Source: Bacteroidia bacterium
GTDB lineage: Bacteria > Bacteroidota > Bacteroidia > J057
Assembly: GCA_019695295.1 (NCBI GenBank)
Contig: JAIBAH010000008.1
Location: forward strand, 23,275 to 87,274
DNA: 64,000 nt
Direction: 5' to 3'
Part shown: one piece after another, positions 54,098-63,088 of the stretch
How positions within the stretch are numbered: the first letter of the stretch is position 1
How the letters are laid out: the number at the start of each line of letters is the position of its first letter
The notes under the pieces: generated by a model
What the model was told of the DNA's origin: nothing
Databases searched by the model: none
Seen by the model: only the letters and a program-made list of their open reading frames with translations
Translations under genes and position numbers: made by a program

Positions 54098-54135
54098 AAA
54101 AAAAAGTGGTTCCCTTTCCGGGAGCCACTTTTTTT
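54098..54135 (+). terminator. Strong intrinsic terminator
   Basis: Stem AAAAAAGTGG-TCCC with its complement, loop of five, followed by T; 14 bases past the stop at 54083. Confidence 0.9.
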
Positions 54136-54208
54136 ATACCCTCCTGAAACAAAACACTTTGCTTTTTCGTAAGAATCACTAAGAAATTATTCAATCTTTA
54201 TCCTCAAA

Positions 54209-55771
54209 ATGTTTACAGTACAAATTGTTGGTCTTTTTTTAACCATTTCCGCATTTTTATTGTGGGGGATTGGTTTGGTAAATCGTGAAAAAGGGAAAAA
54301 CTTTCGCCCTTTACCGGCTGTAATTCTCCTTTTGGTTGCAATTGGTTTTCACGTTTTACTCCCGGCTTTTGTCCCGGAGGATAAAGTCCCTGATTTGGTT
54401 TCATTTGGAGGAAAAATCATGGATCAGCTGGCGATGGTCCTGATTAACTTTGGGATTGGACTGCTGATTGACGCAGGCTATCTTACGGCCAAAAAATATC
54501 AGCATCCGAAAGTATATTGGGTGCCGGGCGTAATGGCGCTGCTGCTCGCGCTCGGGATTTTTATGCTTTCCAAAGGCTGGCAAAAGGTTTCCGGATTATG
54601 GGAAGGAGAAGGAAGCCAAACGCAAGCGAGTATTTTACTGGAAATAGGTCCGGATGATGAGATAGATGAATTCAAAAAAGTATTCTGTAAATACAAAGCC
54701 CGCTACGAACAGGCTTTCCCCTCCGTTTCCTTGCAGGAAGACGAGGATTTGGCGCAGTATTATCTGGTATATGTGGATACTATTTTCAAAAACAGCCTCA
54801 TAACGGAACTCAAACTGGATACTTCCAACGTGGATAATGTAGAATCCAATGAATTCGTGAAACTGGATGACCCCAGCGGTGAAAATAAATTTGAAACCGG
54901 AACCGCGTCTTATTCCGCCAATGACCCCTACTTAAATCGTCAGTGGTTTGCGGAGCAACTCCAGTATGAAGAAGTCTATTTGATGCTTAAGAATAAAACC
55001 CCCAAACGGAAGGCAAAAGTAGCGATTCTGGATACAGGAGTAGATAAAAACCATGAGGATATCAATTCTACCTTTGGCGATAGCCCTGCTACGGAAGACA
55101 ATCATGGTCATGGTACACATTGTGCCGGACTTGCCGGAGCTGTTACCAATAACCGGAAAGGGATAGGCTCTTTAAACTGGGAAGGAAAATTCATTGAGCT
55201 AAAAGGATATGCCGCACTCGGAACAGATGGAAGTGGTTCTTACGAAACGATTGCTCAGGCTATTGTTGATGCTGCAAAAGAAGGAGCCGATGTGATTTCT
55301 ATGTCATTAGGCGGGCCTGCTCCTTTTGGAGCACCCAAGGTACTGAAAGACGCAGTAAAGTTTGCCCTGAAGAAAAATGCAATTGTGGTAGTAGCCGCAG
55401 GAAACAGTAATATGGATGCCCGATTTTATTCTCCGGCCAATATCCCCGGGGTAATCTGTGTGGCAGCTACGGATGAAAACGGAAACAGAGCTTCTTTTTC
55501 CAATACCAATACTTCCCTGAAAATGCCCATCGCAGCACCAGGTACCAATATTTTTTCTTCTATCCCAGGAAGTCAGTACACTTCGTTCAACGGAACGTCA
55601 ATGGCTACACCCATTGTTTCGGGTTTGGTGGGAATTATGAGAAGCTTCAATCCGGACCTCAAGGCAGAAGATGCTTATCAGCTTTTGAAAAGCAAAGGGA
55701 AAGCAGGGGGAAATGCGGGAGAAACCGGAAATCTGATTCAACCGGTAGCAACGCTTTCTTCTGTTTTGTAA
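54209..55771 (+). CDS. Membrane-anchored S8 subtilisin-like protease
   Basis: A 520-residue protein. Four hydrophobic helices (about 2-22, 36-55, 72-92, 103-121) come first, then a linker of about 140 residues and a peptidase S8 domain (about 240-515). The catalytic triad is intact: Asp275 in VAILDTGVD, His301 in HGHGTHCAG, Ser464 in NGTSMATP; the oxyanion Asn399 is in AAGNS. A classical secretion signal and a T9SS tail are both absent. The number of helices would decide whether the protease faces the cytoplasm or the periplasm; with four helices both ends are on the same side. Substrate unknown. Confidence 0.92.
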   Translation: MFTVQIVGLFLTISAFLLWGIGLVNREKGKNFRPLPAVILLLVAIGFHVLLPAFVPEDKVPDLVSFGGKIMDQLAMVLINFGIGLLIDAGYLTAKKYQHPKVYWVPGVMALLLALGIFMLSKGWQKVSGLWEGEGSQTQASILLEIGPDDEIDEFKKVFCKYKARYEQAFPSVSLQEDEDLAQYYLVYVDTIFKNSLITELKLDTSNVDNVESNEFVKLDDPSGENKFETGTASYSANDPYLNRQWFAEQLQYEEVYLMLKNKTPKRKAKVAILDTGVDKNHEDINSTFGDSPATEDNHGHGTHCAGLAGAVTNNRKGIGSLNWEGKFIELKGYAALGTDGSGSYETIAQAIVDAAKEGADVISMSLGGPAPFGAPKVLKDAVKFALKKNAIVVVAAGNSNMDARFYSPANIPGVICVAATDENGNRASFSNTNTSLKMPIAAPGTNIFSSIPGSQYTSFNGTSMATPIVSGLVGIMRSFNPDLKAEDAYQLLKSKGKAGGNAGETGNLIQPVATLSSVL

Positions 55772-55797
55772 AAGAGTATTCCCTGTTTCTTTTATAA

Positions 55798-55840
55798 AAA
55801 AAACGTATTACACTGTGATTGCAGGTAATACGTTTTTTAT
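55798..55840. terminator. Bidirectional intrinsic terminator
   Basis: 14-bp perfect stem AAAAAACGTATTAC with its complement, loop of 13. T run on the right, A run on the left. It serves the convergent protease and rpiB genes. Confidence 0.85.
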
Positions 55841-55863
55841 TTTGTCTTTTCGGAGAGTTCCGG

Positions 55864-56304
55864 TTAAACCGAAATTTTATTGACTCTTTTTTCATGTCTG
55901 CCTCCTTCAAAATCAGTATCCAGAAAAACCTGAACGCACTCAATTGCTTCTGACTCCGAAAGGAAGCGGGCAGGAAGACACAGAATATTAGCATTATTAT
56001 GTTGACGGGAGAGAGCAGTTACTTCCTTGTTCCAGACAAGTGCCGCTCTCACATTCGGGTATTTGTTTACGGTCATGCAAACCCCTTCCCCACTCCCGCA
56101 AATTGCAATCCCAATCGGGAGGTTTTCTTCGTTGACTGATTTTCCCAATAAGTGTGCATAGTCAGGGTAGTCAACGGATTCTCCGGAATGTGTTCCAAAA
56201 TCGGTAACGGTGTAGCCTTTCAGGGAAAGGAAGGATTTTACTTTTTCTTTGAGTTCAAATCCGGCATGATCGGATGCAATACCAATATGAAATGTGGTTT
56301 TCAT
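55864..56304 (-). CDS. rpiB: Ribose-5-phosphate isomerase B
   Basis: A 146-residue enzyme that interconverts ribose 5-phosphate and ribulose 5-phosphate in the pentose phosphate pathway. It has IGIASDHAGFELKEKV at the start, the active-site Cys in AIAICGSGEGV, and the substrate-binding NVRAALVWNKE. It starts 21 bases after the tatC stop on the same strand, so it is probably the second gene of a tatC-rpiB transcript. Confidence 0.95.
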   Translation of the reverse strand: MKTTFHIGIASDHAGFELKEKVKSFLSLKGYTVTDFGTHSGESVDYPDYAHLLGKSVNEENLPIGIAICGSGEGVCMTVNKYPNVRAALVWNKEVTALSRQHNNANILCLPARFLSESEAIECVQVFLDTDFEGGRHEKRVNKISV

Positions 56305-56325
56305 GATTTAATTTTAAAAAATGAT

Positions 56326-57180
56326 TTAAGCGAGTTCTTTATTTCTTCTTCTATTGACCAGTGCAGAAACGACAATACTAAGCTCATATAAAAATACCAG
56401 AGGAATCGTAATGAGCGCAAGGGAAAACATATCGCTTCCCGGCGTAATCGCAGCAGCGATAATTAACAGCACTACGAATGCATGACGGCGGTATTCCCGC
56501 ATAAAGCCGGGTGTAAGAATCCCCAGTAAAGAAAGATAATAAACCACCATTGGTAATTCAAACATGATGGCTCCGGCAAGCATTGTATTGGTAACGGTAT
56601 CTATTGCGCTGGATGGGCGAAACTCATTTATTACCTCAGGAGATAGCTTGAACTCTACGAGGAAAGTAACGGTAAGAGGAGTGAGAATATAATAGGAAAA
56701 CGCAAGTCCGATAAAAAACAATAAACTGATTATCAAAACATTTCCTCTTAGTTTTTTTTGTTCTTCTTTCATCAGCCCCGGCTTGATAAAACGCCATACT
56801 TCCCAGACGATATAAGGAAATGCCATCACAAGCCCCCCAAAAAAACCCATGTATAAAGCCTGCTGAAATTGCTCTGTGGTTTCAACGGCATTGAATGCGG
56901 GTGGCCCGGAAGAGCATTGTCCCGGATTGAGCTTACAGATAAATGCATTAAAAGGAAATTCAGGATAATAAGGTGCCGTCAGAAAACCAAATACTTTCTC
57001 GCGATAGATAAAAACACCCACCGCACCGACCATTATTGCTATCAGGATTCGGATTATATGCCACCTTAACTCTTCCAGATGATCCAGAAAAGACATTTCT
57101 TTTTCATGCTCCGCCGATGAAACCGTATTTTCTTTTTTTCTTTTTTCTCTGTTTGACAGAACTTTAGAAAGGAGACTCAT
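56326..57180 (-). CDS. tatC: Twin-arginine translocase subunit TatC
   Basis: A 284-residue inner-membrane protein with six membrane helices. It is the receptor for twin-arginine signal peptides of folded exported proteins. The conserved first cytoplasmic region MSFLDHLEELRWHIIRI is present, and the loop LSPEVINEFRPSSAIDTV is typical of Bacteroidota TatC. The N-terminal 25 residues are basic and extra to the core. No tatA or tatB gene is adjacent. The start at 57180 lies 24 bases after a -7 box. Confidence 0.96.
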   Translation of the reverse strand: MSLLSKVLSNREKRKKENTVSSAEHEKEMSFLDHLEELRWHIIRILIAIMVGAVGVFIYREKVFGFLTAPYYPEFPFNAFICKLNPGQCSSGPPAFNAVETTEQFQQALYMGFFGGLVMAFPYIVWEVWRFIKPGLMKEEQKKLRGNVLIISLLFFIGLAFSYYILTPLTVTFLVEFKLSPEVINEFRPSSAIDTVTNTMLAGAIMFELPMVVYYLSLLGILTPGFMREYRRHAFVVLLIIAAAITPGSDMFSLALITIPLVFLYELSIVVSALVNRRRNKELA

Positions 57181-57203
57181 TTTTTTGAATTAATAATCAG
57201 GCG

Positions 57204-57211
57204 CAAAGATA
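57204..57211 (-). promoter_or_regulatory. -7 box (TATCTTTG) of tatC-rpiB
   Basis: Exact match on the minus strand, 24 bases before the tatC ATG. Confidence 0.6.
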
Positions 57212-57299
57212 CAAAACTATGCTCAATAAACTTTACCTCAATCCGATTTGTTTTGTTTTTCTCTCCCTTTATACATTGAACGGGATAAATTTTCGCCTC

Positions 57300-57335
57300 A
57301 TTCATAAAGCGGGCGTTAACACCCGCGCTATGAAT
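57300..57335. repeat. REP-like palindrome
   Basis: A 36-base nearly perfect palindrome: ATTCATA-aa-GCGGG-cGTTAACa-CCCGC-gc-TATGAAT. Its GC-rich core stands out from AT-rich flanks. No U tail, so not a terminator. Confidence 0.55.
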
Positions 57336-57371
57336 AAATGCTTTCCTGTTTTGAGTATAAAAAGAAAAGAC

Positions 57372-57403
57372 AAGAGCCGGAACAGAAAACTCTGCCGGCC
57401 CTT
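57372..57403 (-). terminator. Probable terminator of the PKD/T9SS gene
   Basis: Imperfect stem AAGnGCCGG with its complement on the minus strand, followed by a U-rich stretch; 27 bases past the stop at 57430. Confidence 0.55.
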
Positions 57404-57429
57404 GTGTAATTTCTCCACTTATTAACGCA

Positions 57430-60036
57430 TCAATTTTTTATCATTCTGATTCTTACTCCACTCTGATTGCTGCCGGATACAGATAGGGTATAAACTCCCT
57501 GAGGAAGATTTCCGGTATCTAATTTCCAGTCATTTTTCCCTTCCATTACTTTGCGGGTTTCCTGCATCACAGTTCTGTCCATTACATCTGTAACCGTTAC
57601 CGTCAGGTTTTCTGTTTGCTTCATAGTGAGAGAAAGGGAACATGTACCCGTATTCGGATTGGGGAAAAGGCTGACTCCTGAAAGGAAAGCAGGGAACTCA
57701 TCAATCGCCGTCATTACTCCGGTGATATTCTGTTCCACTACGTTAAACTCTGTTTCCACACTCGGCTCAAGTCCGGAAATGGTAACCTCCAGGGGAGTAC
57801 AACTGGTATTCAGCATTTCTACATACAAATAATAGGTACCGTAAGCCAGCCCGGAAAATGAAAAATAGCCATTGACATCGGTATAATCATAAGCAACAGG
57901 CTGCATCTGCTGATTGAGTAAAATGACTTCAATATCTACCAAAGCGGTATCCGTCATTTTATTGGCTCCCTGATATACATAGCCTCCGATAAAGCCCGGT
58001 CCGCCCGGATTGCTTCCCGCAGGCAGCACGACATCTGCGCTGTAAGGGCCAGTACATGGATTTGAGATGATGATAGAATCCGCCTGATTCCAGTAAAGAG
58101 CACTCTGGAAATTATTTACAAAATACGAGGGCAGATAATTTGCATAATACACCGAGGTGGGCCTTAAGGCTGCCTTTAAACGGTAGCTGCTTCCGGCAGG
58201 AACATTGAGGAAAGTATATCCGCCGGCTGGATTTCCCTGAGAATAAAAAGTATCAATTGCTGTGAGTAATTGAGACGTTCCATCATACTGAATCAGAAAT
58301 ACATCGAAGGAATCGGCGAGAACGTAGGTTGGCGGATTCGTAGCGAGATAAACCGAACCGGTAATCGTACAGGAAGGAGGAGGAGGGGACTGAGGAACAA
58401 AGTTAATTGTATCACAGGAGGTACAACCCATAGCATCTGCTACACAATGGATTATCGTACTATTGCCTGGCCCGGTAACTTTGATATCTACCGGACTGCC
58501 GAATGGGCCTGTCAGATTCGTAAGATTGGAAGAAAGCGACCAGTTATAGGCATAGGGTGCCATTCCTCCGGATGCGCTGCCCGTTGCGGTAATCGTATCC
58601 CCTACGGTATAGGGTCCGGCAGGAGTTAAAGATGCTGAGGTAACAGGAGGAGGAGATACTGACAGATTTCCGTAACTGACCGATGTAGAACCATCCTGAT
58701 AAGTAACGAATAGTTCAACAATATAGGTTCCGGGAGTTACATAAGTATGAACAGGGTTTTGTTGCATAGATGTATTACCATCGCCAAAACTCCAGACCCA
58801 GCTGATGATAGGGTTTGTGGGGCAATTATTGGAGTTATCCATAAAGGCTATAGTAGTACCCAAACAAACCGTAGACGAATTCATAAGAAAATCCGCCTGT
58901 GCACTGGATGCAGTGGAATTATTTACGTTCACAAAGGTAGAAACAGTATCCTGACAGCCATTTCCATTGTCATAGTACATTTCAACAGGATAGATTCCGG
59001 GGGTCACGTAAGTATGATTAAAGGATGCGGACAGTGCACTTCCATCCCCATAATCTATCAGATAGGAGGGAGTACCCGTTCCCGAAGCAGCCACTGAATA
59101 ATCCTGAAGGGTCACTACGTAAGTTCCTGAGCTACAGTTCTGAAAAATATTCTGCACCGCAAATCCTGCCTGACAATAGTTACAAACCGGGGCAGCAGCG
59201 GAAACAATTGAGATAGTAAACATTCTCATGATTTCACCGGTAACGACTCCGTTCCGGTATTCTAATGCCTTCACAGCTATCACATAATTTCCCAGAGAAG
59301 GAGTTCCGGCATTGGTACAGGTCAGGGTTGTACCACTGAGAGCACAGGTCCACCCCGGCCCTAAGGGATTCGTTCCGCTAAAGCCTGCATTATAGGTCAG
59401 AGAAGTTCCGCCGGAACCCGTTGCGGACACAATAGCATAACCCAGAGAATCCATATCGGGATCGCTGGCGGCTATGTCGATATTGAATGTCAGGTTGCTG
59501 GCGTTTGCGTATAAGTAGGCCGGATTATCAAAGACAAAATCCGGTGACGAGTTGCCGTTCAGGGATAAGTCCACAGAGGCAACCCAGTTGGAAACATCCG
59601 ACAGGTTGGGGTTTGAAATATTGCTCAATGCCCCATTCCAGCAGCAGTGATTATATGCAACCTGATATTTGGTGCATGAAACCCCTGTAAAATCATACCG
59701 GACACGGTGAACTACCTTTCTGATTCCGGGAGCTGCTCCTCCGTTACAGGTTGTAAGCGTACCGGAACATACATTTGATATTTCTTCATTTGATTCAAGC
59801 ACCCAACCCCCTACCATTGCAGGATTTACTACAGGCCCGCTACAACCGGAAACCCCTGTAAGCGTAACCACAGGCGCAGTAAGCAGCCCCTGACAATCCA
59901 TGTATTGGGTTACATACACATCATAAAGACTGCCCCCTGCATATTGTGTACGGACATCCACCCCTGTAAGGTGAGAGCCAAACACCGGAAGCATGGCAAA
60001 CAGCAGGATAAAGCATACAAGAAAATTCTTTTTCAT
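57430..60036 (-). CDS. PKD-domain surface protein with T9SS tail
   Basis: An 868-residue secreted protein (signal peptide ending PVFGS). The N-terminal domain (about 22-285) has GSHLTGVDV, QYMDCQG, a CCWNGA pair and NSSPDF, shared with the truncated protein at 1-854. Two PKD domains follow (about 290-375, YGDGSALS; about 378-460, WSFGDGNTSMQQNPVHTY). A third Ig-like repeat (about 465-555, GDTITATGSASGG) and two carboxypeptidase-regulatory-like sandwiches (about 560-770, DVNGYFSFSGLAYGTYY) come next. The T9SS type A sorting tail (about 790-868: LFPNPNTGTCSLSL, PQGVYTLSVSG) ends the protein. Likely a surface structural or adhesive protein; ligand unknown. Confidence 0.9.
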   Translation of the reverse strand: MKKNFLVCFILLFAMLPVFGSHLTGVDVRTQYAGGSLYDVYVTQYMDCQGLLTAPVVTLTGVSGCSGPVVNPAMVGGWVLESNEEISNVCSGTLTTCNGGAAPGIRKVVHRVRYDFTGVSCTKYQVAYNHCCWNGALSNISNPNLSDVSNWVASVDLSLNGNSSPDFVFDNPAYLYANASNLTFNIDIAASDPDMDSLGYAIVSATGSGGTSLTYNAGFSGTNPLGPGWTCALSGTTLTCTNAGTPSLGNYVIAVKALEYRNGVVTGEIMRMFTISIVSAAAPVCNYCQAGFAVQNIFQNCSSGTYVVTLQDYSVAASGTGTPSYLIDYGDGSALSASFNHTYVTPGIYPVEMYYDNGNGCQDTVSTFVNVNNSTASSAQADFLMNSSTVCLGTTIAFMDNSNNCPTNPIISWVWSFGDGNTSMQQNPVHTYVTPGTYIVELFVTYQDGSTSVSYGNLSVSPPPVTSASLTPAGPYTVGDTITATGSASGGMAPYAYNWSLSSNLTNLTGPFGSPVDIKVTGPGNSTIIHCVADAMGCTSCDTINFVPQSPPPPSCTITGSVYLATNPPTYVLADSFDVFLIQYDGTSQLLTAIDTFYSQGNPAGGYTFLNVPAGSSYRLKAALRPTSVYYANYLPSYFVNNFQSALYWNQADSIIISNPCTGPYSADVVLPAGSNPGGPGFIGGYVYQGANKMTDTALVDIEVILLNQQMQPVAYDYTDVNGYFSFSGLAYGTYYLYVEMLNTSCTPLEVTISGLEPSVETEFNVVEQNITGVMTAIDEFPAFLSGVSLFPNPNTGTCSLSLTMKQTENLTVTVTDVMDRTVMQETRKVMEGKNDWKLDTGNLPQGVYTLSVSGSNQSGVRIRMIKN

Positions 60037-60068
60037 AAGTTCAATGATTAAACGTTAGATTTCAGACA

Positions 60069-60076
60069 CAAAAATA
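60069..60076 (-). promoter_or_regulatory. -7 box (TATTTTTG) of the PKD/T9SS gene
   Basis: Exact match on the minus strand, 33 bases before the start at 60036. Confidence 0.55.
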
Positions 60077-60402
60077 CAGTAATTCCCTACTGCAAACTAA
60101 TTCCGGGCACACTTTATTACTGATTCAAAGTAAAATTATTTAATATAAAAAAATAATAATCAAGTATTTAATAAAATATTATATTACCAAATAATATCTC
60201 TTACCTGATGAAAAACATCTTCTTTTTTCAGATTTTTTCTCATCGTACATGAAAAAATGCCCCTTACTGAATCTATACATTATAAAGAATACTCCACGTA
60301 AAAGAATTACTATTTATAACATCACAGGTAACCTATGATTTTATTTCTTCATAAAAATATACAAAACATGAAAAAAATCTCAAATAATAACTATAAATTT
60401 CT

Positions 60403-60410
60403 TATTTTTG
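60403..60410 (+). promoter_or_regulatory. -7 box (TATTTTTG)
   Basis: Exact match, 99 bases before the start at 60509, leaving a leader of about 93 bases. Confidence 0.5.
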
Positions 60411-60508
60411 CATAATATTTGTACCTTTTCCTAATTATTGACTTATTGTATAAAAATTCAAGAGCATAATTTCAGACCATTTATTTTATTTTATTTAATT
60501 TGATTATC

Positions 60509-61579
60509 ATGAAAAATTTATTTCTTCCATTATTGATTGCATTATTATTGCCATTAGGAAGCATTGCGCAAGAAGCTGTATGTGCATGGGACAGAATTCC
60601 GGTTTTAATCGCTCCTGACAAAACTGCTGCTCAAGTGGGTTTTGTTCGTTTTGGTACCGATCCCGTCAAAACTACTTACGAAACAATTACCGTTCAGGAA
60701 GACTACAAGCGTACGTATGTAAAAATCATTCTTGCAGATGGTACACAGGGATGGATAAACCAATACCTGCTCGTGTCCGGTGGAGAAGCTGCCGTGGTAA
60801 AATATGATTCCGATTTATTTCAGAATCCCGTGGACGGGGTAACAAAAGTCAGAGGGGGAGGGCTAAGTGCCGGAGAGCCGGTCATTAAAACAGAATTTAA
60901 CGGGCCTTATGTGCATATTGTGACTAAAAACAAAGAAAAATCAGGCTGGGTACTTGCGGAGAGCCTTATTTTTGGAAAAGAGGAGGTAATCAATGCTTTA
61001 CTGCTTCAGAAAGCCAATGCAGAAAAAGACCCCAAAAAACGCGTTAAGCGGATTCAGGAAATTCGTTCTCAGGGTGGTTTTTCAAGCCTTCAGATTGCTT
61101 CTATTGTAGATAATAACTATCAGTATGCCACTGCTTCTGTAGAAAGAGGACTTCAGGACGAAGACGCTACCCACAGAGTTGCAGTAAGAGGAGATGGAGG
61201 TGATGCTACTCCTTCTGCCGGAACTTCCAAACTAACCGAAAGAGTAGTGAATCCGGGGCTTAACACGAATCAGCAATATGTTCAGGTTGGCAATCAGACT
61301 TATATGAAAAACACTTCTTTCCTACCAATCGTAGAAACTACGCTGGAAAATGTAAAAATGCCTGAGTTTGGATGTTTTCACAAGACTTTGCCAATAGGCA
61401 CTAAGGTCAATATGTATTTTCCTGACAATTCCGGATTTGTAGAACTGGAAGTAATCGAAAACCTCAGAGAATATGAAGGTTTGGGCTTATCACCTGCCCT
61501 GATTAAGCGTTTTTTCAATGGTGCAGCACCGGAAAATGTAGCGATTCAATATTTTACAAAAGCAGAGGTTACTCAATAA
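60509..61579 (+). CDS. Secreted SH3-like protein with RlpA-like C-terminus
   Basis: A 356-residue protein. The start at 60509 (MKNLFLPLLIALLLPLGSIAQ) is the natural ATG; a TTG nine bases earlier is less likely. Two SH3-like repeats follow: one with VCAWDRIPVLIAP and DGTQGWINQYLL (about 25-92), one with KVRGGGLSAG and KEKSGWVLAESL (about 100-155). A charged linker follows. The last 80 residues (about 275-356: FGCFHKTLPIGTKVNMYFPDN, then GLGLSPALIKRFFNGAAP) resemble the double-psi barrel of RlpA, but the catalytic-Asp stretch is replaced by ENLREYEG. It may bind cell wall without cutting it. Assignment of the barrel is tentative. Confidence 0.78.
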   Translation: MKNLFLPLLIALLLPLGSIAQEAVCAWDRIPVLIAPDKTAAQVGFVRFGTDPVKTTYETITVQEDYKRTYVKIILADGTQGWINQYLLVSGGEAAVVKYDSDLFQNPVDGVTKVRGGGLSAGEPVIKTEFNGPYVHIVTKNKEKSGWVLAESLIFGKEEVINALLLQKANAEKDPKKRVKRIQEIRSQGGFSSLQIASIVDNNYQYATASVERGLQDEDATHRVAVRGDGGDATPSAGTSKLTERVVNPGLNTNQQYVQVGNQTYMKNTSFLPIVETTLENVKMPEFGCFHKTLPIGTKVNMYFPDNSGFVELEVIENLREYEGLGLSPALIKRFFNGAAPENVAIQYFTKAEVTQ

Positions 61580-61600
61580 TTCTTGTTGTGGTTCCCTAAG

Positions 61601-61642
61601 AAACCCCCTGTTTACCCAAAATAAACAGGGGGTTTTCTTTTA
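61601..61642 (+). terminator. Intrinsic terminator, overlaps the PhoD stop region
   Basis: 14-bp perfect stem AAACCCCCTGTTTA with its complement, loop of seven, then a T-rich tail that reaches the stop codon of the convergent PhoD gene at 61640. Confidence 0.85.
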
Positions 61643-62983
61643 TTTCAATTGTAAGTCTGAAGCATTGATTTTTCTTTTCCAGCGGCGGATTCCCCATTTA
61701 TCCCTGACTTCAATGGTCATTACTCTTTTATTTTCTTCCCCTGAAAATTTAAGAAGGGCAAAATTATGATTCCATACAAAAGTGCCGGGCATTCTCAGCT
61801 CGCTTTTGGTTCCGAAAAAGGGATTCTGAATAGAGGTAAGGGCAGAGACTGTCAGGTCATATACAGGATAAAAACCGGGCGGGTTCAACCGGCTTAAAAC
61901 AGTATAATGCACATCGCCTGTGAGGAAAAGCACTCCTTCTATTTTTTCTTTCTGAATTTCGTTTATCAGATAAGTGGCTTCTGTATTGTAATCCTTCCAG
62001 TAACCTTCTTTTCGGGGTTCCGGATTAGGGTTCAGATACTGGGTTCCGATGGCAATGATTTTAAAGGAGGCGTTGCTTTTTTTCAGACTGTTTACGAGCC
62101 ACTGTAACTGCTCTTTTCCAAGGAAAGCCTTATTTTCGCCGTCTTGCAGTGTGTCCGGAGAGCGGAAATACCGGTCATCGGTCATAAAAAATTCAGCGTC
62201 GCCTATTTTATAATTATAATAGATTCCTTTGGTTTCCGCCGGATGCGTTTCCGGGTTTGCCCAAAACAGATTAAACCCATCCAGTGCAAAATCTTTGGAA
62301 CGTGAGTATGTATTTCCGTTATTTAAGCCATAATCATGGTCGTCCCAGGTAGAAAAATGGTGTCCTGAACGGAGGAGTTTTTGTAATTCAGGAAGGGAGC
62401 GTGTATGTGTATAGCGATAGCAAACTCCTTCAAACGAGTTCCATTCTCCGTTTCTGAGATAAATATTATCTCCCAGCCATACCATATAATCCGGTTTTTG
62501 ATTTGCGATACTATTATAAATCCGGTATCCTGAAGCAGAGTTATACATTCTTCCTCCCTTTCCGGTGGATTTATCCCTCAAGCAACAACAACTTCCTGTG
62601 GCAACTGTAAAATCAAAAGGTTTTGTCCCCTCCGGCTGGGTTTTAAACCGGAAAGTAACCGGATTGGGCAAGGTGATATCAGGGGAAACAACCTCATATT
62701 CGTATTCTGTACCGGGAGCAAGGCCTTTAATCTGAAAAATCAGGGCGTACGCATTTTCCGCTTTGGCTTCCTGTTCTTCGGTGATGAGATGTTTGGCATT
62801 ACTCCCTGGGTTGAGCGGATAATAGGTAATTCGGGCTTTTAAGGGTTTATGAAACTGCACCCATACTGACACCTGGCTACTATTATTATACCCGGCCATG
62901 GGTCCGTTAAAAGGGAGCTTCTGAGAATAAGACACAGTATAAATGAATACAATGAAAAGCAATAATATTTTCCGGAAGGTCAT
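61640..62983 (-). CDS. PhoD-like alkaline phosphatase
   Basis: A 447-residue secreted metallophosphatase (signal peptide ending VSYSQ). An N-terminal Ig-like domain of the PhoD_N type (about 25-115: SQVSVWVQFHKPLKARITYY, LAPGTEYEYEV) precedes the catalytic domain. The metal motifs are GDNIYL, TWDDHDYG and, near the end, LTGDVHYT. Most members are phosphodiesterases or monoesterases releasing phosphate from organic compounds; a calcium requirement is typical. A CCC triple-cysteine (GSCCCLRD, near 130) contains the conserved Cys of the family. No phosphate-starvation box could be recognised upstream. Confidence 0.93.
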   Translation of the reverse strand: MTFRKILLLFIVFIYTVSYSQKLPFNGPMAGYNNSSQVSVWVQFHKPLKARITYYPLNPGSNAKHLITEEQEAKAENAYALIFQIKGLAPGTEYEYEVVSPDITLPNPVTFRFKTQPEGTKPFDFTVATGSCCCLRDKSTGKGGRMYNSASGYRIYNSIANQKPDYMVWLGDNIYLRNGEWNSFEGVCYRYTHTRSLPELQKLLRSGHHFSTWDDHDYGLNNGNTYSRSKDFALDGFNLFWANPETHPAETKGIYYNYKIGDAEFFMTDDRYFRSPDTLQDGENKAFLGKEQLQWLVNSLKKSNASFKIIAIGTQYLNPNPEPRKEGYWKDYNTEATYLINEIQKEKIEGVLFLTGDVHYTVLSRLNPPGFYPVYDLTVSALTSIQNPFFGTKSELRMPGTFVWNHNFALLKFSGEENKRVMTIEVRDKWGIRRWKRKINASDLQLK

Positions 62984-63041
62984 CGGGATTGAAATTTATT
63001 AGATTTAAGGCGTAAAATTAGTCATATTCATAATAAAACTA

Positions 63042-63049
63042 TATTTTTG
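63042..63049 (+). promoter_or_regulatory. -7 box (TATTTTTG)
   Basis: Exact match that overlaps the TTG of the longest frame (63047). It supports starting translation at the ATG at 63089. Confidence 0.55.
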
Positions 63050-63088
63050 TATTTAATTTATTTGCAAAACGCTTATTTTAACTGTAAA

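Larger units (their letters stand above)
60037..60508. other. AT-rich divergent intergenic region
   Basis: 472 bases between divergent secreted-protein genes. It holds a minus-strand -7 box (60069) and a plus-strand one (60403). I see no ORF, hairpin or repeat. Confidence 0.6.
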
